Positions 35,083 to 47,475 of a stretch of DNA of 64,000 nt are shown here, one piece after another. The translations under genes were made by a program, and so were the position numbers. The stretch covers positions 189,871,391 through 189,935,390 of the forward strand of contig NC_081406.1 in the NCBI RefSeq assembly GCF_030272615.1, in the 5' to 3' direction. The stretch is from Cryptomeria japonica. Its lineage: Eukaryota > Streptophyta > Pinopsida > Cupressales > Cupressaceae. Positions within the stretch are counted from its first letter, which is position 1. The number at the start of each line of letters is the position of its first letter. The notes below the pieces were generated by a model. It had not been told where the DNA came from. It did no database searches and was given only the letters and a program-made list of their open reading frames with translations.

Positions 35083-36490
35083 AGGTGGAATGACCAAGAA
35101 AAAAGGTTAAAAGATGAATTGACAAACCAAATGGTTGAGTGGTTTGGAAATGACACTTTTGACAAAACCAAGCTCCTTGAAAAAGATGGCACATATCTAA
35201 AGTATGTGAGGGACCAATACAGGACCCATTTGGAGAGGAACCTAAAGTACGAGTGTCCCCCCATGATTCCAGAGAGGGAGTGGAAGGACCTGATTTTGGA
35301 TGCCAAGGAGAGAATTGAAAGGAAAAAAAGGAAATACACCAGTAGACGCCCTAGTAGGTACGAGATACTATTAAGAATGTAATTATGTACTAATTAATTA
35401 CTCTTTATATTTATATAATCTAACACACTTCAAACTTTTTATAGACTGAGTGACATGTCAAAGGCAACCAAGGCAAGGCAAGAAAAGCACGGGCACCACA
35501 AACTCGGCTCTGGTGGTTACATGAAACTTGCTGCACGAATTGTAAGTATCTCATGTAAACTCCCATATTGTCTCAAAATATTAATAAATTGCAAATGTTT
35601 TTTTTTAATCAAACAATGCAAGCAAAATTCACGGTACCAAGCAAAAATGTAGGGCTCTGAATTCAATAGAGCACCCACAAAAGATGACAAGAGAATTGCC
35701 TACCAACAATGCTATTCCCGTGGCTAATCAGCTACGAGAATTGAGTGCGCATACACAACATTCGAGTGCATCCGTCACACAGGTAAATATGCTAAATGGA
35801 AGTTGTTTCAAATTGAATACTTTACCAATAATCTAATTGATGTTGAGTTCCAACATATAGTGACTATATTTTTTTTAAATAAGCAAGCAATGATAACAAT
35901 GTGCATGTCATTGAAATGCAACCTGCTAATTGTGAAACACCACTTGCACATGAAGGTCTGAATGTGCATCCCAGTAGTGGAGGTATTCAATATCTATTCA
36001 AATTTATTTATTTAGCTATTTATACAATTAAACATCTTAATTTGTAATTAGAGTAGTAATTAATGTAACCTTTCTTGTTAATATTTTAGAGCATGTAGTC
36101 AGCGGTGAGCAAGTGGAGCATGATCTGGGTACACAACCTCAAGAATGTGATGTTTCCCACTCAGGTAAAGAGGACCGTGGTGTTCAACATATTGAGGTTG
36201 AAGCTACACAAAATGATGTGGCCCCATCAGGTAAAGAGCACAACAATTATGTTCTCTAAATTAATGAAATACTTGTAACAATAATATTTTTTTTTTTGAA
36301 TTTAACCCATTTCTTTGTTATTGCAGAGGACCCCCCTTCGCTTCAGTGTCCTTGTCCTCAGTATAGGACTAGGCATACATTAAGATCACGAGCAGTTGGC
36401 GGAACATCTGCAGAGGGGGGAAATGATGAAGACACCGATGTTCCACTTAGTCTTTTCATAGCTTCAAAGAAAAAACAAAGAAAGAAATGA
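35083..36490 (+). CDS. TNP1/Transposase_24-like gene, partial
   Basis: A spliced plus-strand gene of the CACTA element. The first visible exon (about 35083-35357) encodes a charged segment with YVRDQYRTHLERNLKYECPP and IPEREWKDLILDAKERI. Intron 35358-35444 (AG|GTACGA to TATAG) joins in phase to LSDMSKATKARQEKHGHHKL and GSGGYMKLAARI (exon 35445-35541). The KAxxxRxxxxHxxGSxGYxxL pattern is that of the plant En/Spm second protein (Pfam Transposase_24), which binds subterminal repeats. Likely later exons: about 35642-35782, 35887-35980, 36091-36162, and a last one (36327-36490) ending in a KKKQRKK basic tail. The 5' end is unknown. Confidence 0.55.
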
Positions 36491-36529
36491 TTGTAATCTA
36501 ACTTATTTGATAATGACTGATTTTTATGT

Positions 36530-36680
36530 GTTAGTGAATGTAATTATGTGCTAATTAATGGTTATGGATGATATGTGTTAATTAATATTGATGAATGTTA
36601 TGTGTTAATTAATGTTAATCAATGTTATGTGTTAATGAACGTTATGTGATATTAATGAATGAATGTTATAAGATGTTAAC
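36530..36680 (+). repeat. Degenerate TTAATTAATG short repeat
   Basis: Units of about 20-25 bases based on ATGTTATGTGTTAATTAATG recur six or seven times right after the last exon of the TNP1-like gene. Confidence 0.7.
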
Positions 36681-37509
36681 GGGGAATTTAGAGTGATGTT
36701 AGGGGGGGGGGAGGGGCCAAATGAGCTTCCACCTTCATGTGGTTGGCCCTGTTAAGTAGAGAATATTAAACTATTCTCTAAACCAAGCGAAGATCAACAA
36801 GGTAACACACTTTTCAATATTTCATTATGTTGCACAGTTAATCTTATTGAATAATGTATATTGAATCTTAATTGCAGGGTCCAATAGAGCCAACATGAAC
36901 AACAACACCACGAGTTGTTGGGTATAATGAACTCCCATATTGTCTTGTCTATACACGAACAATATGAGTTGCTTCTAGTGTTGATATCCAAGGTGGGATT
37001 GCAAAAGTTATGAATATGCCTCATCCTTGTAAGTTTTTTTATTACAACTCCTAATTCTTGAGAATAAACTTTTTGTTCTTGATGTTTTTCACTAGTTGTC
37101 ATAACCTTTGACTTTGATGCTTGTGCCTTAATAGAACTAGATGTTTCTTGTATGCATACTTGGTCAAGGACTGCATTATCATGCTATAGGGCTACAAACT
37201 AAGATTATTTATTGTATTGAGTTGCACATTTGACATGAGTTGCCCTATGATTGCTATGCACATTTATGTATATACACTATTTCTAGTCTGTATATTGTTA
37301 TTAATTTTGAGAGAATATTACAAAACTTAGAGTATTCTCCATAAGACTAGAAAAAAGCTCAGATAAATTTTTGTAGCGTTTTCTTACAATTACTTGCGAT
37401 CATTTTTTTAGGAGTCCTGGTATCCATTTATAATAGTATGGATGCATACAAGCTTTGGACCCTTCAAAAGAAAGTTTGTTACAAACAACCGATCATTTTC
37501 AAGAAGCGG
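36681..37509. other. CACTA interior, nothing recognised
   Basis: Includes a G run at about 36703-36715. No supported gene; this is the spacer between the TNP1-like gene and the tail end of X1, which face each other. Confidence 0.55.
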
Positions 37510-40500
37510 TTATAAGTCCTTTTCAACATCTGCAGCTTCATCTACTTGTTGTTCTATTGCAACCTCTTGTAACTGCTCCCGAGCATCTTCTTTCTGTCCC
37601 ATATACTTATCTTTCCACTCTTGATACACATCATCACTAGGCCAAGTAAAACTAGCAATCTTTCGTTTCATATCTTCTAGCTGCTTCCAAGTGACTCGTA
37701 CATGCCCAATCTCTGTTTCTATAAAACCATAATGAGATTTCACTTTTTCAATTTCCTCAATTGTTTGGACAAATAAGGATGTGTCATCAGTACTAATAAT
37801 CTGATTGATCCTTAGGGAAAAATTGTGGTCCACCTCCTTTAACCAAGTCTTCTCTTCCTTTAGCTAGACAAGACCAATGAAATCTCCTGGAAACATTTCG
37901 AATTTATGATTTGAATATTCTTTCCTATAAAGTTGGGCTTTTCTTTTTATACCTTCTCCTTCCACTGAAAGAATATTCATCTCTTTTATAAACTCACATG
38001 TGGACCTTAGATTGTCATTCTCTTCTGCATCTGCATGGGAAGAACACATGAGCTCTAACTCTTTACCTCTAGGTACCCACTTATTCAGGATTGGTTCCAA
38101 AGTGGCTTCTTCTTCTCTCAATTTGATCAAAATCTCAAGAATCCTCTTCATATTTATGTATACATTGGAGGTTTTGACTAAGTCAGCAAACTTCAAGATG
38201 GTGGCTTTCACCTTCTCCTCATATTTGTTTGCATACAATGTCTGAGCTTGTTTCAATTTTTCCAACTCATGTTGGACATTTTCAGGTAATTGGGAACTAG
38301 AAGGCATAGGAGAAGGGGGATATTCAATGATGGGACTAGTAGGACGAGGTCTTACTGGAGAGGAGGCTATCATGAGTGTAGAAGATTCATCGGGATGATA
38401 TTGACCTGCTAGTTGACTCTGGAGTCTAGCAATTATGCTGTCTCTGTTGGCTATTCCTTCTTTAGCATCATTGTAAGCTTTTAAAATAGTCTCCAAATTC
38501 AATTGGAGATTACCCTTTTCTTGTGCCTCTTTCTCTGCCACTGCAACACTGAATTTTGTAGTCTCTAGGATTGTGCTTGCAGCTTCCACTACCCCTGTGT
38601 CTTGGACTCTTTTAACTATCATGCCTCCTAAGAGGCTAGAATCTAATGCATCCTTCCTTCTTTTGTTTTCATGCTTCTTTAAAGACCACATGACAAGAGC
38701 AACATTATCTTTGCTGAATGTCACTCCTTCCATAGGCTTTGTTTCTTTCCTCACTGCATCAAGCACTAAGGCATTGGCTATATCCCATTCAGGGAGAATC
38801 AACACACCAGCCTTTGCTACCATTTCTCTTCCTTTCTCAGGGGTGATTGCTTTGAACTCCTCTATCATTTCTTGCTTAACCTCTTCTTCTACCTGAGTTG
38901 TATTTTTAAGAGGCTGTTCACTTTTCCTTTGTTCACATCTAGTCTTGAATTGATCAATATTTTGCTTCCATAGAAACTGTATAAAAGCTCATGATGTGAC
39001 AAAATTACTGTCAACTAGGAATTCTTCACTAGCTTGCTTAACAGTAAGGTCCATTTCTTGGCCCTTTAACTCACCATTAGTCAAATCCATTTTAGCATTA
39101 GGTGGCTCTTAGGGCATCCCCTCTTGGGTCTCCTCATAGGTATAGGCAATCTCACCGAGACTCCCTAACTGCAATAATTGTTCAGCCACAACTTGTTCAT
39201 CTCTAATGTGGATAGGAGACTGAGATGGAGAGTATTGAGGTTCATCAGTTTCAATTTCCTTTCCCACTCTCTGCTCCTTAGGGGAATCCTAGATGTCAAT
39301 GACATCTTCAATTTTCCTCTTCCCTTTTGAAGTGGAAGGCTCACCTGTCATTGGTATTATCACAGTGTACTTTGACCTTTTGTGCATTACATAGTCACCA
39401 TGTGGGATATCTCTAGCAAAGGCAGGCTTAGCCAATACCATCTTAGCCTTATCAGGCTCATTTTGCATTATGGCCTCCCTCTTTTCTTTTAAGGTCTGCA
39501 TGAGATCTTCAATATAAAGAATCAGAAATTTTATTTTCTCCTCAAATGGATTGAAACTAGAAAGGGGGTCATAACTAGTGTCAAATTGATGGATAAAATC
39601 AAGGGCTTTCTTATATGCCACCCACTTCTCCTTCCTCAGTTCTTGCTCATCTAAGCTGAATTCATTTCTAATCAGATCTTCTGGGAATTAAAATTGATGT
39701 GGCCTACCTCTGCACACTACTCTTTTTTCTGAACATGCCATTGAAAAAATCCTCGGGGTCTGCACATCTTGACACTGCAGTAGACAACCTATATGGCTTA
39801 AATAATTCTTCAAAAAATCTCCATCCACCCTTAGTGATCACAAAATGGTGAGCCATGGTCATAGTTGGGAAAATAGTCCCTTTACCTCTATTGGTTAGCT
39901 CTGCTTCTTGTACTCCCCCAATTTGTCTCAGGACTTCTGCAATCCCTATCTTCAATGGGACCTGATAGGGTAGTAAAAAGGGGGTGCCTCTAAATCCAAA
40001 CACTCTAAAAATAGTAGACACAGGGTACAAATATACGTCTCCCCAATTGTGAACAATCTTGATATCCTCTGCAAACTCCTTTGGTCTGAGAAACTCCAAA
40101 AGAGCCTTAGGAATTCTAGGGTTTTCTCTGCATAGAAGAATCCTAATTTTAGATGCAAAGCATCTATCAAACTTTAAATAACTTGCATCTTCTCTATCCC
40201 AAGATAAAACAGTACTCCACAATTGCACTAGTATCTCCTCTTTATCCTTGACTTTAATCAGGTCCATCTCCTTTCCAAAATAATTAGCCCCTTTGAACAA
40301 AAACATATGTATTAACATGGAGTACCATCCAAATGGCCTATCCACCTTACCATTTTTGATTCCTACTAGCCTTTATGAATTGCATCAGCAAGGTATGAGG
40401 CATAATCAAATGTTATTGCTAGGGAGGGGTTTAGGATTTTTGCAATCATTAACATATAATGGGTTGGCATATTCTTTTTAGCATCCTCTTCAAAAATTTG

Positions 40501-41140
40501 GCATAATGCCCAATACATACCCTTAGCTCTCAGAGTGAATAGGTTGAGAGAGAATGGTTCCATTGTGCTAGGGCCTACAACTATTAACCCTCCTATCTTT
40601 ACAAAGAATTATTTCAATGGGCCACTTCTAAGATGATCCCTCTGTGTGTTGTAAACTTGGGCTAAATGACTCAAAGTCAATAGGTTCTAACAAATTGGAC
40701 GATTCACTGAGTTTAAACACTTTCCTGAATTCATCTTCATTTATCTCAATCAAGACTGATCCCTTTATGTTCCTGATGCATCTTGCCATAGAGTCATAAT
40801 TCTATGCAATTAGGGCTAATAGATCTACATCCATAAAAACACCTAGGACCACAAGCTTTCCTACATCCTACTCCCATATGCCATTCAAAGGAGTTGGGGA
40901 ATTCCTCTGCCCAAAACCGACTTTGAAGAGTCCTAAGCCTGACAATCCTATTTCAGGGTCCCTCAACCAATTACCCTTATCATAAAGGCCATCTCCAATT
41001 TTTAGATGAGGGTTCTTAGGTACTAGCTCTTTGGCCTTAGCCCCAGCATTGGTGGACATGGTTAATTGCTCTAAAAAATCATCACAGATATTTCGGTCCT
41101 AGTAATTCACTTTCCCTGTAAATTCTCTTCTGGGTGCCAT
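37510..41140 (-). pseudogene. X1, unknown CACTA-borne ORF family, copy 1
   Basis: About 1,200 codons on the minus strand from an ATG at 41140, with about ten stops but largely one reading frame. I do not recognise the family. N-terminal third: KLVVLGVFMDVDLLALIA and YDSMARCIRNIK (about 40720-40860). Middle: MLIHMFLFKGANYFGKEMDL, then LLEFLRPKEFAED, HNWGDVYLYPV and VFGFRGTPFLLPYQVPLKIG (39950-40340). C-terminal half: a proline/serine linker, then ITPEKGREMVAKAGVLILPE (about 38800-38860) and long charged, probably coiled-coil stretches to 37510. The whole order recurs in X2. No membrane segment, zinc motif or DDE triad is visible. Confidence 0.7.
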
Positions 41141-41459
41141 TCTGGTCAAACAATTATACCACTAGAAGCTAGCACAGACCTCTAATGAAGTAATTCACAT
41201 AGCAGTATTTGAGAACAAACCAAGAGTTATCAAGAAAAGCACAAGAAACCTGATTATTCGCCTGAAGAAAATCGCTCTGCAACAATTCGCTATCCAACAA
41301 ACTTCGATGAAACAATACTTAGCAATCAAGTTGATGCAGACTCAAAAGGGCAAGTTGGCATTTAAGTTTTTAGAAATTAACTCTGCATGCTTCGGCTTTC
41401 TTTTCAGAATTACATTCTCCAAATCGAATTCAAAACTGGCTCTTTCACTATTTCACAGA

Positions 41460-42770
41460 ACATGCTCTTTTCTTTTGTAAAACAACACTGGCCGTTGGAT
41501 CTCGAGAACTTACATTGCCTTTATCTCCGTTTAATCTCTTTGCTTTAGTGTCGGGCCCTACCTCCTTTTCGCCACTTCGCGGAGTTTAACAGTCATGCAC
41601 TTTTCCTTCGCGAGGCCGCACCAAGCGTTAGATCAAACTCAAATCACCCGGCCTTTAACTCCAACCGGGACCGTCAATCCTTTTAACTAACCTTGCCTCA
41701 TCTTGATGGGTAATGGTTTTCGCCATTTCGTTGAGGTTAAGCTACGGGCATCTTCGGGTCATGACACAATGAGAAGCATTGGATCGATCTTGAGATGAAT
41801 GCCTTTTAAGTGGGCCCTTTATTCGGGAATTACTTACCCCACTTGTTCTCCAATTAATAAATGCCACATGGCAGTCGGCCATTAGCCCTGGAAACTCCTT
41901 TTGGTTCCACCCTTAATCCGCCACGTGTTCCCTTTTACTATTCCCACATAACTGCTGGTTACACCTAGGTGGGCCCTCAACCACTTTTTTAAACCACGTG
42001 TCACTTGACACATTACTATCAAGCTCTACAAAAAGCGGCAGCTGTTATGCCACGTCACTCCTCCGTGTGATTTCCACCTGTCTTTCGCGACTTCGCGAAC
42101 ATTATTCTTCATTTGGCTTGCAGCCATGAAACCACGAGAACCGTTAGATCAAAATAGACCTGATCTACTTTTAACTTCATGCCATGCCTGTCCCTTGGGC
42201 CCATTGGCCTTTTCGCTACTTTGCAATGACTAACTTGATAGCATCTTATCTTCACGAATTCACGCGAGCTGTTAGATCTCAAGAACTTGCTCGTTGTTTA
42301 CTCTTTTTATGACAACCTTGCCCAGACCCACTACATATTGCCAACTGAGTGCCTTGTCACCTCCATGTCATCCCCAACTGGGGTTACCACATTTACTACC
42401 ACTCTTAGCAGGACCCTCCACCTTTTCGCTATTTCGCTGAAGGTATAGCTCGTGCATCTCCCGGCCACGAAACAACGAGAAGCCATTGATCTTTTTCCAA
42501 CTTGATCATTCTTTAACCAAAGAAGGCCGCTTATCTCTAGGACTTGCCAAACCCTTTCGCCACTTCGCGAAGGTTAAAACACGTTCAGCTTGATTTCACA
42601 AAACCACACTGTCCGTCCGATCAGATGAAACTTGATCAATGTTTGTCCAAACCTATATGCCGGGTCCACCTTCACCTTTCGCTACTTCGCATAAATTAAG
42701 TTTCGAGCACTTTTTGGTTGCGAATCAACGTGGGCCATCAGATCAATAGAAAATCACATGATACTTATAA
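41460..42770. repeat. TTCGC...GCGAA repeat array upstream of X1
   Basis: Seven or more degenerate units of roughly 115-160 bases (some spacings are multiples). Each has a part like TTTCGCCACTTCGCGAAGG (about 41567, 41726, 42083, 42220, 42427, 42557, 42677) followed by a part like 'gccgttagatc-a--c'. One more unit is at about 44021. The first part is a short inverted repeat, as expected of transposase-binding subterminal repeats. It starts about 320 bases upstream of the X1 start. Confidence 0.75.
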
Positions 42771-44425
42771 GGCCCGATGGACATTAGAAAAGGCAGATTA
42801 AAAGCAAACAAGAATAAAATATTTAAAGGGACTGCCTAGGTAAATGACAAGGGGAGAACACTTTTATGATAAATGGACCCATGATAAATGGACCCATCGC
42901 TTAAGTGAATAAAGTAACGCCAAATTAGAAACCAAAAGGGCTTTTCTCAGGTATTGAAGCAACTTAAAATCTAAACCCTGAACCCCTTAGGATTTAAAAC
43001 AAATTGAAAGAACACAGGCGTACCAGACACAGAATTTTAAAAAAACCTAGCCATTTATGGACTGAGAACATCCATTTTTAAAACAGTGATAATAGGACCA
43101 TCCCTTTCAGTGAGTCTTTTTGCACCGATAGTGTTATATCCTTGAAGACCTTTTCTTGTTGATGAGAACCATCTCCACTTTCCTTGATATCTTTTATCGA
43201 TGGAGTTATTGTCTTCGATGAGTCCTTTCTGAAGTTCATCGACATTTGCTTTCTTTGATACCCTTTTTATATCGATGAGACATCGCTGGGTCTCATCGAT
43301 ACTGTTTGAATCTTAGATAATTCGATAGAATGCTTTTAGACTTGTTCGATAACTTATGGGTTATTACAGTATCAATGAAAATGATGATTTCTTCCAAAGA
43401 GAGATGACTTCTATTGATGAAACCATGTGTATCAGAGACATGCCTTTTAGTCTCCTCGAAACTCATTCTCATCGAAATCTTTTTGTTGTCTGTCGGGTTT
43501 CATGTCAAAGAGACTTTGGACTTCGGTGACTTCTTTTGTCCTCCCATCGAAACTCATATCCTTATCGATATCATTCATCGATGTAGTTTTCTTCTGTTTT
43601 ATCGATATCACTTTTTCGATGAGAATGCTTCTTTCGATGAATCTTATTTATCTTGCATCGATGGTATTGTTTCTTCGAAAGCCTTTTCTCATCGGTGGGG
43701 GCCACCTCTACTTTCTTCGATACCTTTTGTTGGTGGGACCATCCCTTTCGGTGAGTCTTTTTGCACCGATAGTGTTATATCCTCGAAGACCTTTTCTTGT
43801 TGATGAGAACCATCTCCACTTTCCTCGATATCTTTTATCGATGGAGTTACTGTCTTCGATGAGTCCTTTCTGAAGTTCATCAACGTTTTCTTTCTTCGAT
43901 TCCCCTTTTATATCAATGAGACATCGCTGGGTCTCATTGATACTATTTGAATCTTAGATACTTCAATAGAATGCTTTTAGCCAAGAAAGAAGTCCTTATC
44001 GCTAGGGTCCTGTCAAACCTTTTCGCTACTACGCGATAGGTAACTTTCGGGCATGTTGAGTTCCCGAATCCACGCGGGCCATCCAATTGACTGAGAGTTT
44101 CACAACAATTACAAGGCCCAACGGTCATTAGAAAAGGCAATTTAAAGGCGAATAAAATTTAAAACATTTAAAAGGACTGCCTAGGTAAAAAACAACAGGG
44201 GGAACACTTTGCATGACAAAAGGACCCATTACTTAAGTGAATAAAGTAACACAAAAATAGAATTATAAGGGTTTTTTCTCAGACATTTTGAAAGTGATTA
44301 AACCTAAACCCTAAACCCTCTTTAGGACCCAAAGCAATAGAAGTCACAAGGCCATACCAGACCCAAGAATTTCATAGACTTAGCCAATTATGGAAAAGAA
44401 TACCCATTTTTTAAACAGTGATAAC
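42735..44425. repeat. Duplicated flank around a TCGATGA block
   Basis: A segment of about 350 bases (42735-43097) recurs at 44075-44425. Shared phrases include 'ggactgcctaggtaaa', 'ttaagtgaataaagtaac' and 'aaacagtgataa'. Between them is the TCGATGA block (43098-43985), which is itself duplicated with a period of about 641 (43098 and 43739 both begin 'ggaccatccctttc-gtgagt'). This looks like unequal exchange inside a repeat array. Confidence 0.8.
43098..43985. repeat. TCGATGA/ATCGAT repeat block 1
   Basis: Dense short repeats of TCGATGA, TTCGATG and TATCGATG on both strands, spaced by 15-35 bases, with 'gatatcttttatcgatg' recurring. Open frames crossing it are repeat artefacts. The same repeat type occurs at 55550-56410 beside the right end of the CACTA. 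Confidence 0.85.
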
Positions 44426-45264
44426 AGTAACCTCTGAACCTTTATCTCTTCCCTCAAAAATGAAACTTGCCATTTCAATTCCTTTCTCATATTGATTAGC
44501 TTAATAATATTTGCTCAATGTTTTTTATCGTTAAAAGATTACCTTCCTTTTAGATAAATTAGTTAGATTCTTATTATGTTGAAGAACATTTAGTTAGTTT
44601 TCTCCTTCAACTGAAGTAGTTATGTTTTATTTTGAAATGCTCAATTTTTTTATCTTAATATAGATCACAATTTATTTTCTTTAAGTATAGAATTAATGGA
44701 ATATTACATATGGTATCAGAGCAACCAAGTTCGACATTGAACCTTAGGCTTTCCACCTATAAATAAAACTATATACATATGCAGGCGCACCATGGTTGAG
44801 ATAATACGCATGCACACTATATACAAAACTATATTCACAAGTAAATCTTTTATTCAAATCCACAATATGAAACACGGAGTTTTACTAGAAGAACACAAGT
44901 AACCTTATCTCCTTTAGATAATATCACAAGCAACTACCTATAGAAAGATGCAGTAATCCACAACATATACACAAAGGAAAGACGACTGATTATATTATGT
45001 ATGTTCGCAAAATGGTACAATAGTAAGCCTGGGGCTATATTCTACTTCTTCTCTAATGATCCTTATTGTTACAAAAATTCCCTCATTTATATGAGGGTAT
45101 ACATTGTCACCAAGCATCGTGGCTTTTCAGCACATAACTATTAATTAGCACTTTTGTTAACAAACTAGAAGATAAACAAGTTTAGCATTCCTATGTGTTC
45201 AATGTACTTATCATCTTTATACATTAGAACGTCATTGTTTAGTGTCCTCATGTCAATTTCTGTC
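44426..45264. other. Spacer with orphan copia primer site
   Basis: AT-rich. At 44711-44722 TGGTATCAGAGC, a tRNA-iMet primer site, follows ...TATTACA with two bases between, as after a copia LTR. No coding sequence follows and no matching LTR pair is evident, so this could be a decayed copia or TRIM remnant. The rest holds nothing I can name. Confidence 0.45.
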
Positions 45265-45626
45265 TAGAAATGATTGGATAGAATATTGTTAACACAAAGT
45301 GACAAATCTTTGTCCTGATCCAACTCTGCTACTGCTCAATTCTTCTCATCACTGAACTCTTGTTTCCACTGTTCCAATGATACTAACTCACCATTACTGT
45401 AAAAAGAGGGCACCCTAGGGGTATTCCCATCGTCCACCCTCTGATGCTCTTTCCTTAATTGATTTTACAATTCATCATCGGACTTCAAGTGAGCTTCGGC
45501 TTCAATTTTCTCATCTGGATTCATCAGACTGTTGTCATTCATCAAGCCTTCCAACCGAGACCTGAGCCTTTCATGCTCTTTCACAACTTTGACTGTTCCA
45601 GTGTATGTCTTCCAATAGATTTCTAC

Positions 45627-47235
45627 TGATAACTCAATGATGAACCACTAGTACCAAACTAGTACTGAGAGGGGGGTGTGAATCAATACAAGCTCAAATA
45701 CAGTCCAAAACCGGTTTGACAACAAATACTCCAACTGACTGGTAAACAGGGATACCGGTTAAAATAGAGTGCAACTTGTAACGCATAGAACAACTCAAAC
45801 AATCATAAACTGATCACTCACTAAGCTTTCCTCTTAGCTCAATACTATAGTACCATTTCACTCTCATGCATGAACAAGTAAACTAACATCAGAACTTCAT
45901 AACAGTAAGTTCAATATGTTTTATAGATAGGCATAAAACATAGAACCATCATATGCTCAACAGGTAATAACAATGCACCACAAGATAAAAGCATTACACA
46001 TGACACACATATTTTTCACGTGGAAAACCAACTGGGAAAAACCACGGTGGGGATGAATACCCACAAGTTGCTTTTGAACTCTTTTGAAGTTCGCTATGTT
46101 AGGAGCCTTGTCCAGTTAAAGATATTACAATAGGTTCTGCTAGGAACCGATCCTATTAGGGATCACCCGGTTAAGGGATGGCTATAATACCTGGTTAAGG
46201 GTTAAACCCGGTTAGGATTACCTTGTTAGAGGATTTCAAGAACTCAATAGCTAAAGGATCTCCAGAGCTCTATAGCTTCTTAGAACTCATTAACCTCGAG
46301 TTACCCTGTTAAGGGATTTGAATCAAGCCGGTTAAGACTACCCTGTTAAGGGATTTTGCATCAAGTCCAGTTAAGGCTACCCTGTTAAGGGATTTCACAA
46401 TTGTTGAAGTGGTTAAAGATCAACAGGAATTACAATGATATGGTAACAACACTCAATGCTAATGCAGATCCGTTTTGGCTCCTCTTCTCCTTTTGCACAT
46501 TCACTTTGTAGGTATCTCTTCTTTCCTTTGGTCTGGCAAGTATCACGTATCACTTCCCTTGGATACACACTCACAAATTTTACCAAAAACCTTAGAAAGA
46601 AACACAACATTGACCTTATAGGAAATAGACAGGTTGGTAGCAAAAACCTTAAACCCTAAACCTGTTAGGTTAAGCAATTAAAATGGTTCAATCCTGACCG
46701 TTGAATCATACTGCATTAAATGCAACAATCTTGAATTGATCTCAAGACATTCTCCATCATCCATTATCCATCAATTTCATGGCGGCTGATAACCCATCAC
46801 GCGTTATCACCGTTTGACAGACTTTGCACATTCCCGAGGTAGATAGGAATAGTCTTCTTCATGCAAGATCCTTCACGCGCATAGAGCTTACATGGCAACA
46901 TGATCGGTTCTCCATTATACTGCTAACTCATCACACAAAGATCATCGATTGAGTCACACAGGCTTGAGGTACTCCAATAAAAAATCCTGAAGTGGAAACT
47001 ACCTACCAACTGGTAGTCACACAATGCTTCCATGTGCCGGTTCCCATAACTACATGCCGGTTCATCTTGAACAAATATGCTGCTTCACTTTTGGCATATA
47101 AACCGGTTCATACATATGCTAGTTCCTCTCTCTTTTCACCTATCACATGTGCTGGCTCACATCATGTCACATATTGACATCAATGACAACATACAATATC
47201 ATTATGTCTTCATATCGGTTCACATAATGCCAACA
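45627..47235 (-). mobile_element. E2 3' LTR, full length
   Basis: 1,609 bases, TGATAACTC... on the plus strand and TGTTGGCATTATG on the minus strand. The PPT lies immediately to its right. It contains many 'ccctgttaaggg' and 'accggtt' words and the 'aaaccacggtgggg' motif at about 46037. Confidence 0.9.
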
Positions 47236-47248
47236 ATCTCCCCCTTTG
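47236..47248 (-). other. E2 polypurine tract
   Basis: Minus-strand AAAGGGGGAGAT directly before the TGTTGG LTR start. Confidence 0.85.
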
Positions 47249-47475
47249 GCATTGATGGCAATATACAAAGATATCTTCTCTGCTTCACATCTTATCCCCC
47301 ATTTGCCATAGATATCTTTTCTGCTTCACTCCTCCCCCTTTGACAACAATGCCAAAGTGGAGGCACAAGCATCTCTGTTCCATTATGCTGCTCCCCCTGA
47401 GGAGTAGCATCCTTCAACACATCAATCAACAAAAATTTGACTTTGCAATACCTGACTGATGTGGAACAATTACTT

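Noticed and set aside
37442-38896. Plus-strand frames opposite X1
   Set aside because: The minus-strand reading has homologous motifs in X2; the plus-strand frames are shadows.
43414-43883. Frames of 123-129 codons crossing the TCGATGA block
   Set aside because: Open only because the repeat lacks stop codons in some frames; the same happens at 55550-56337.
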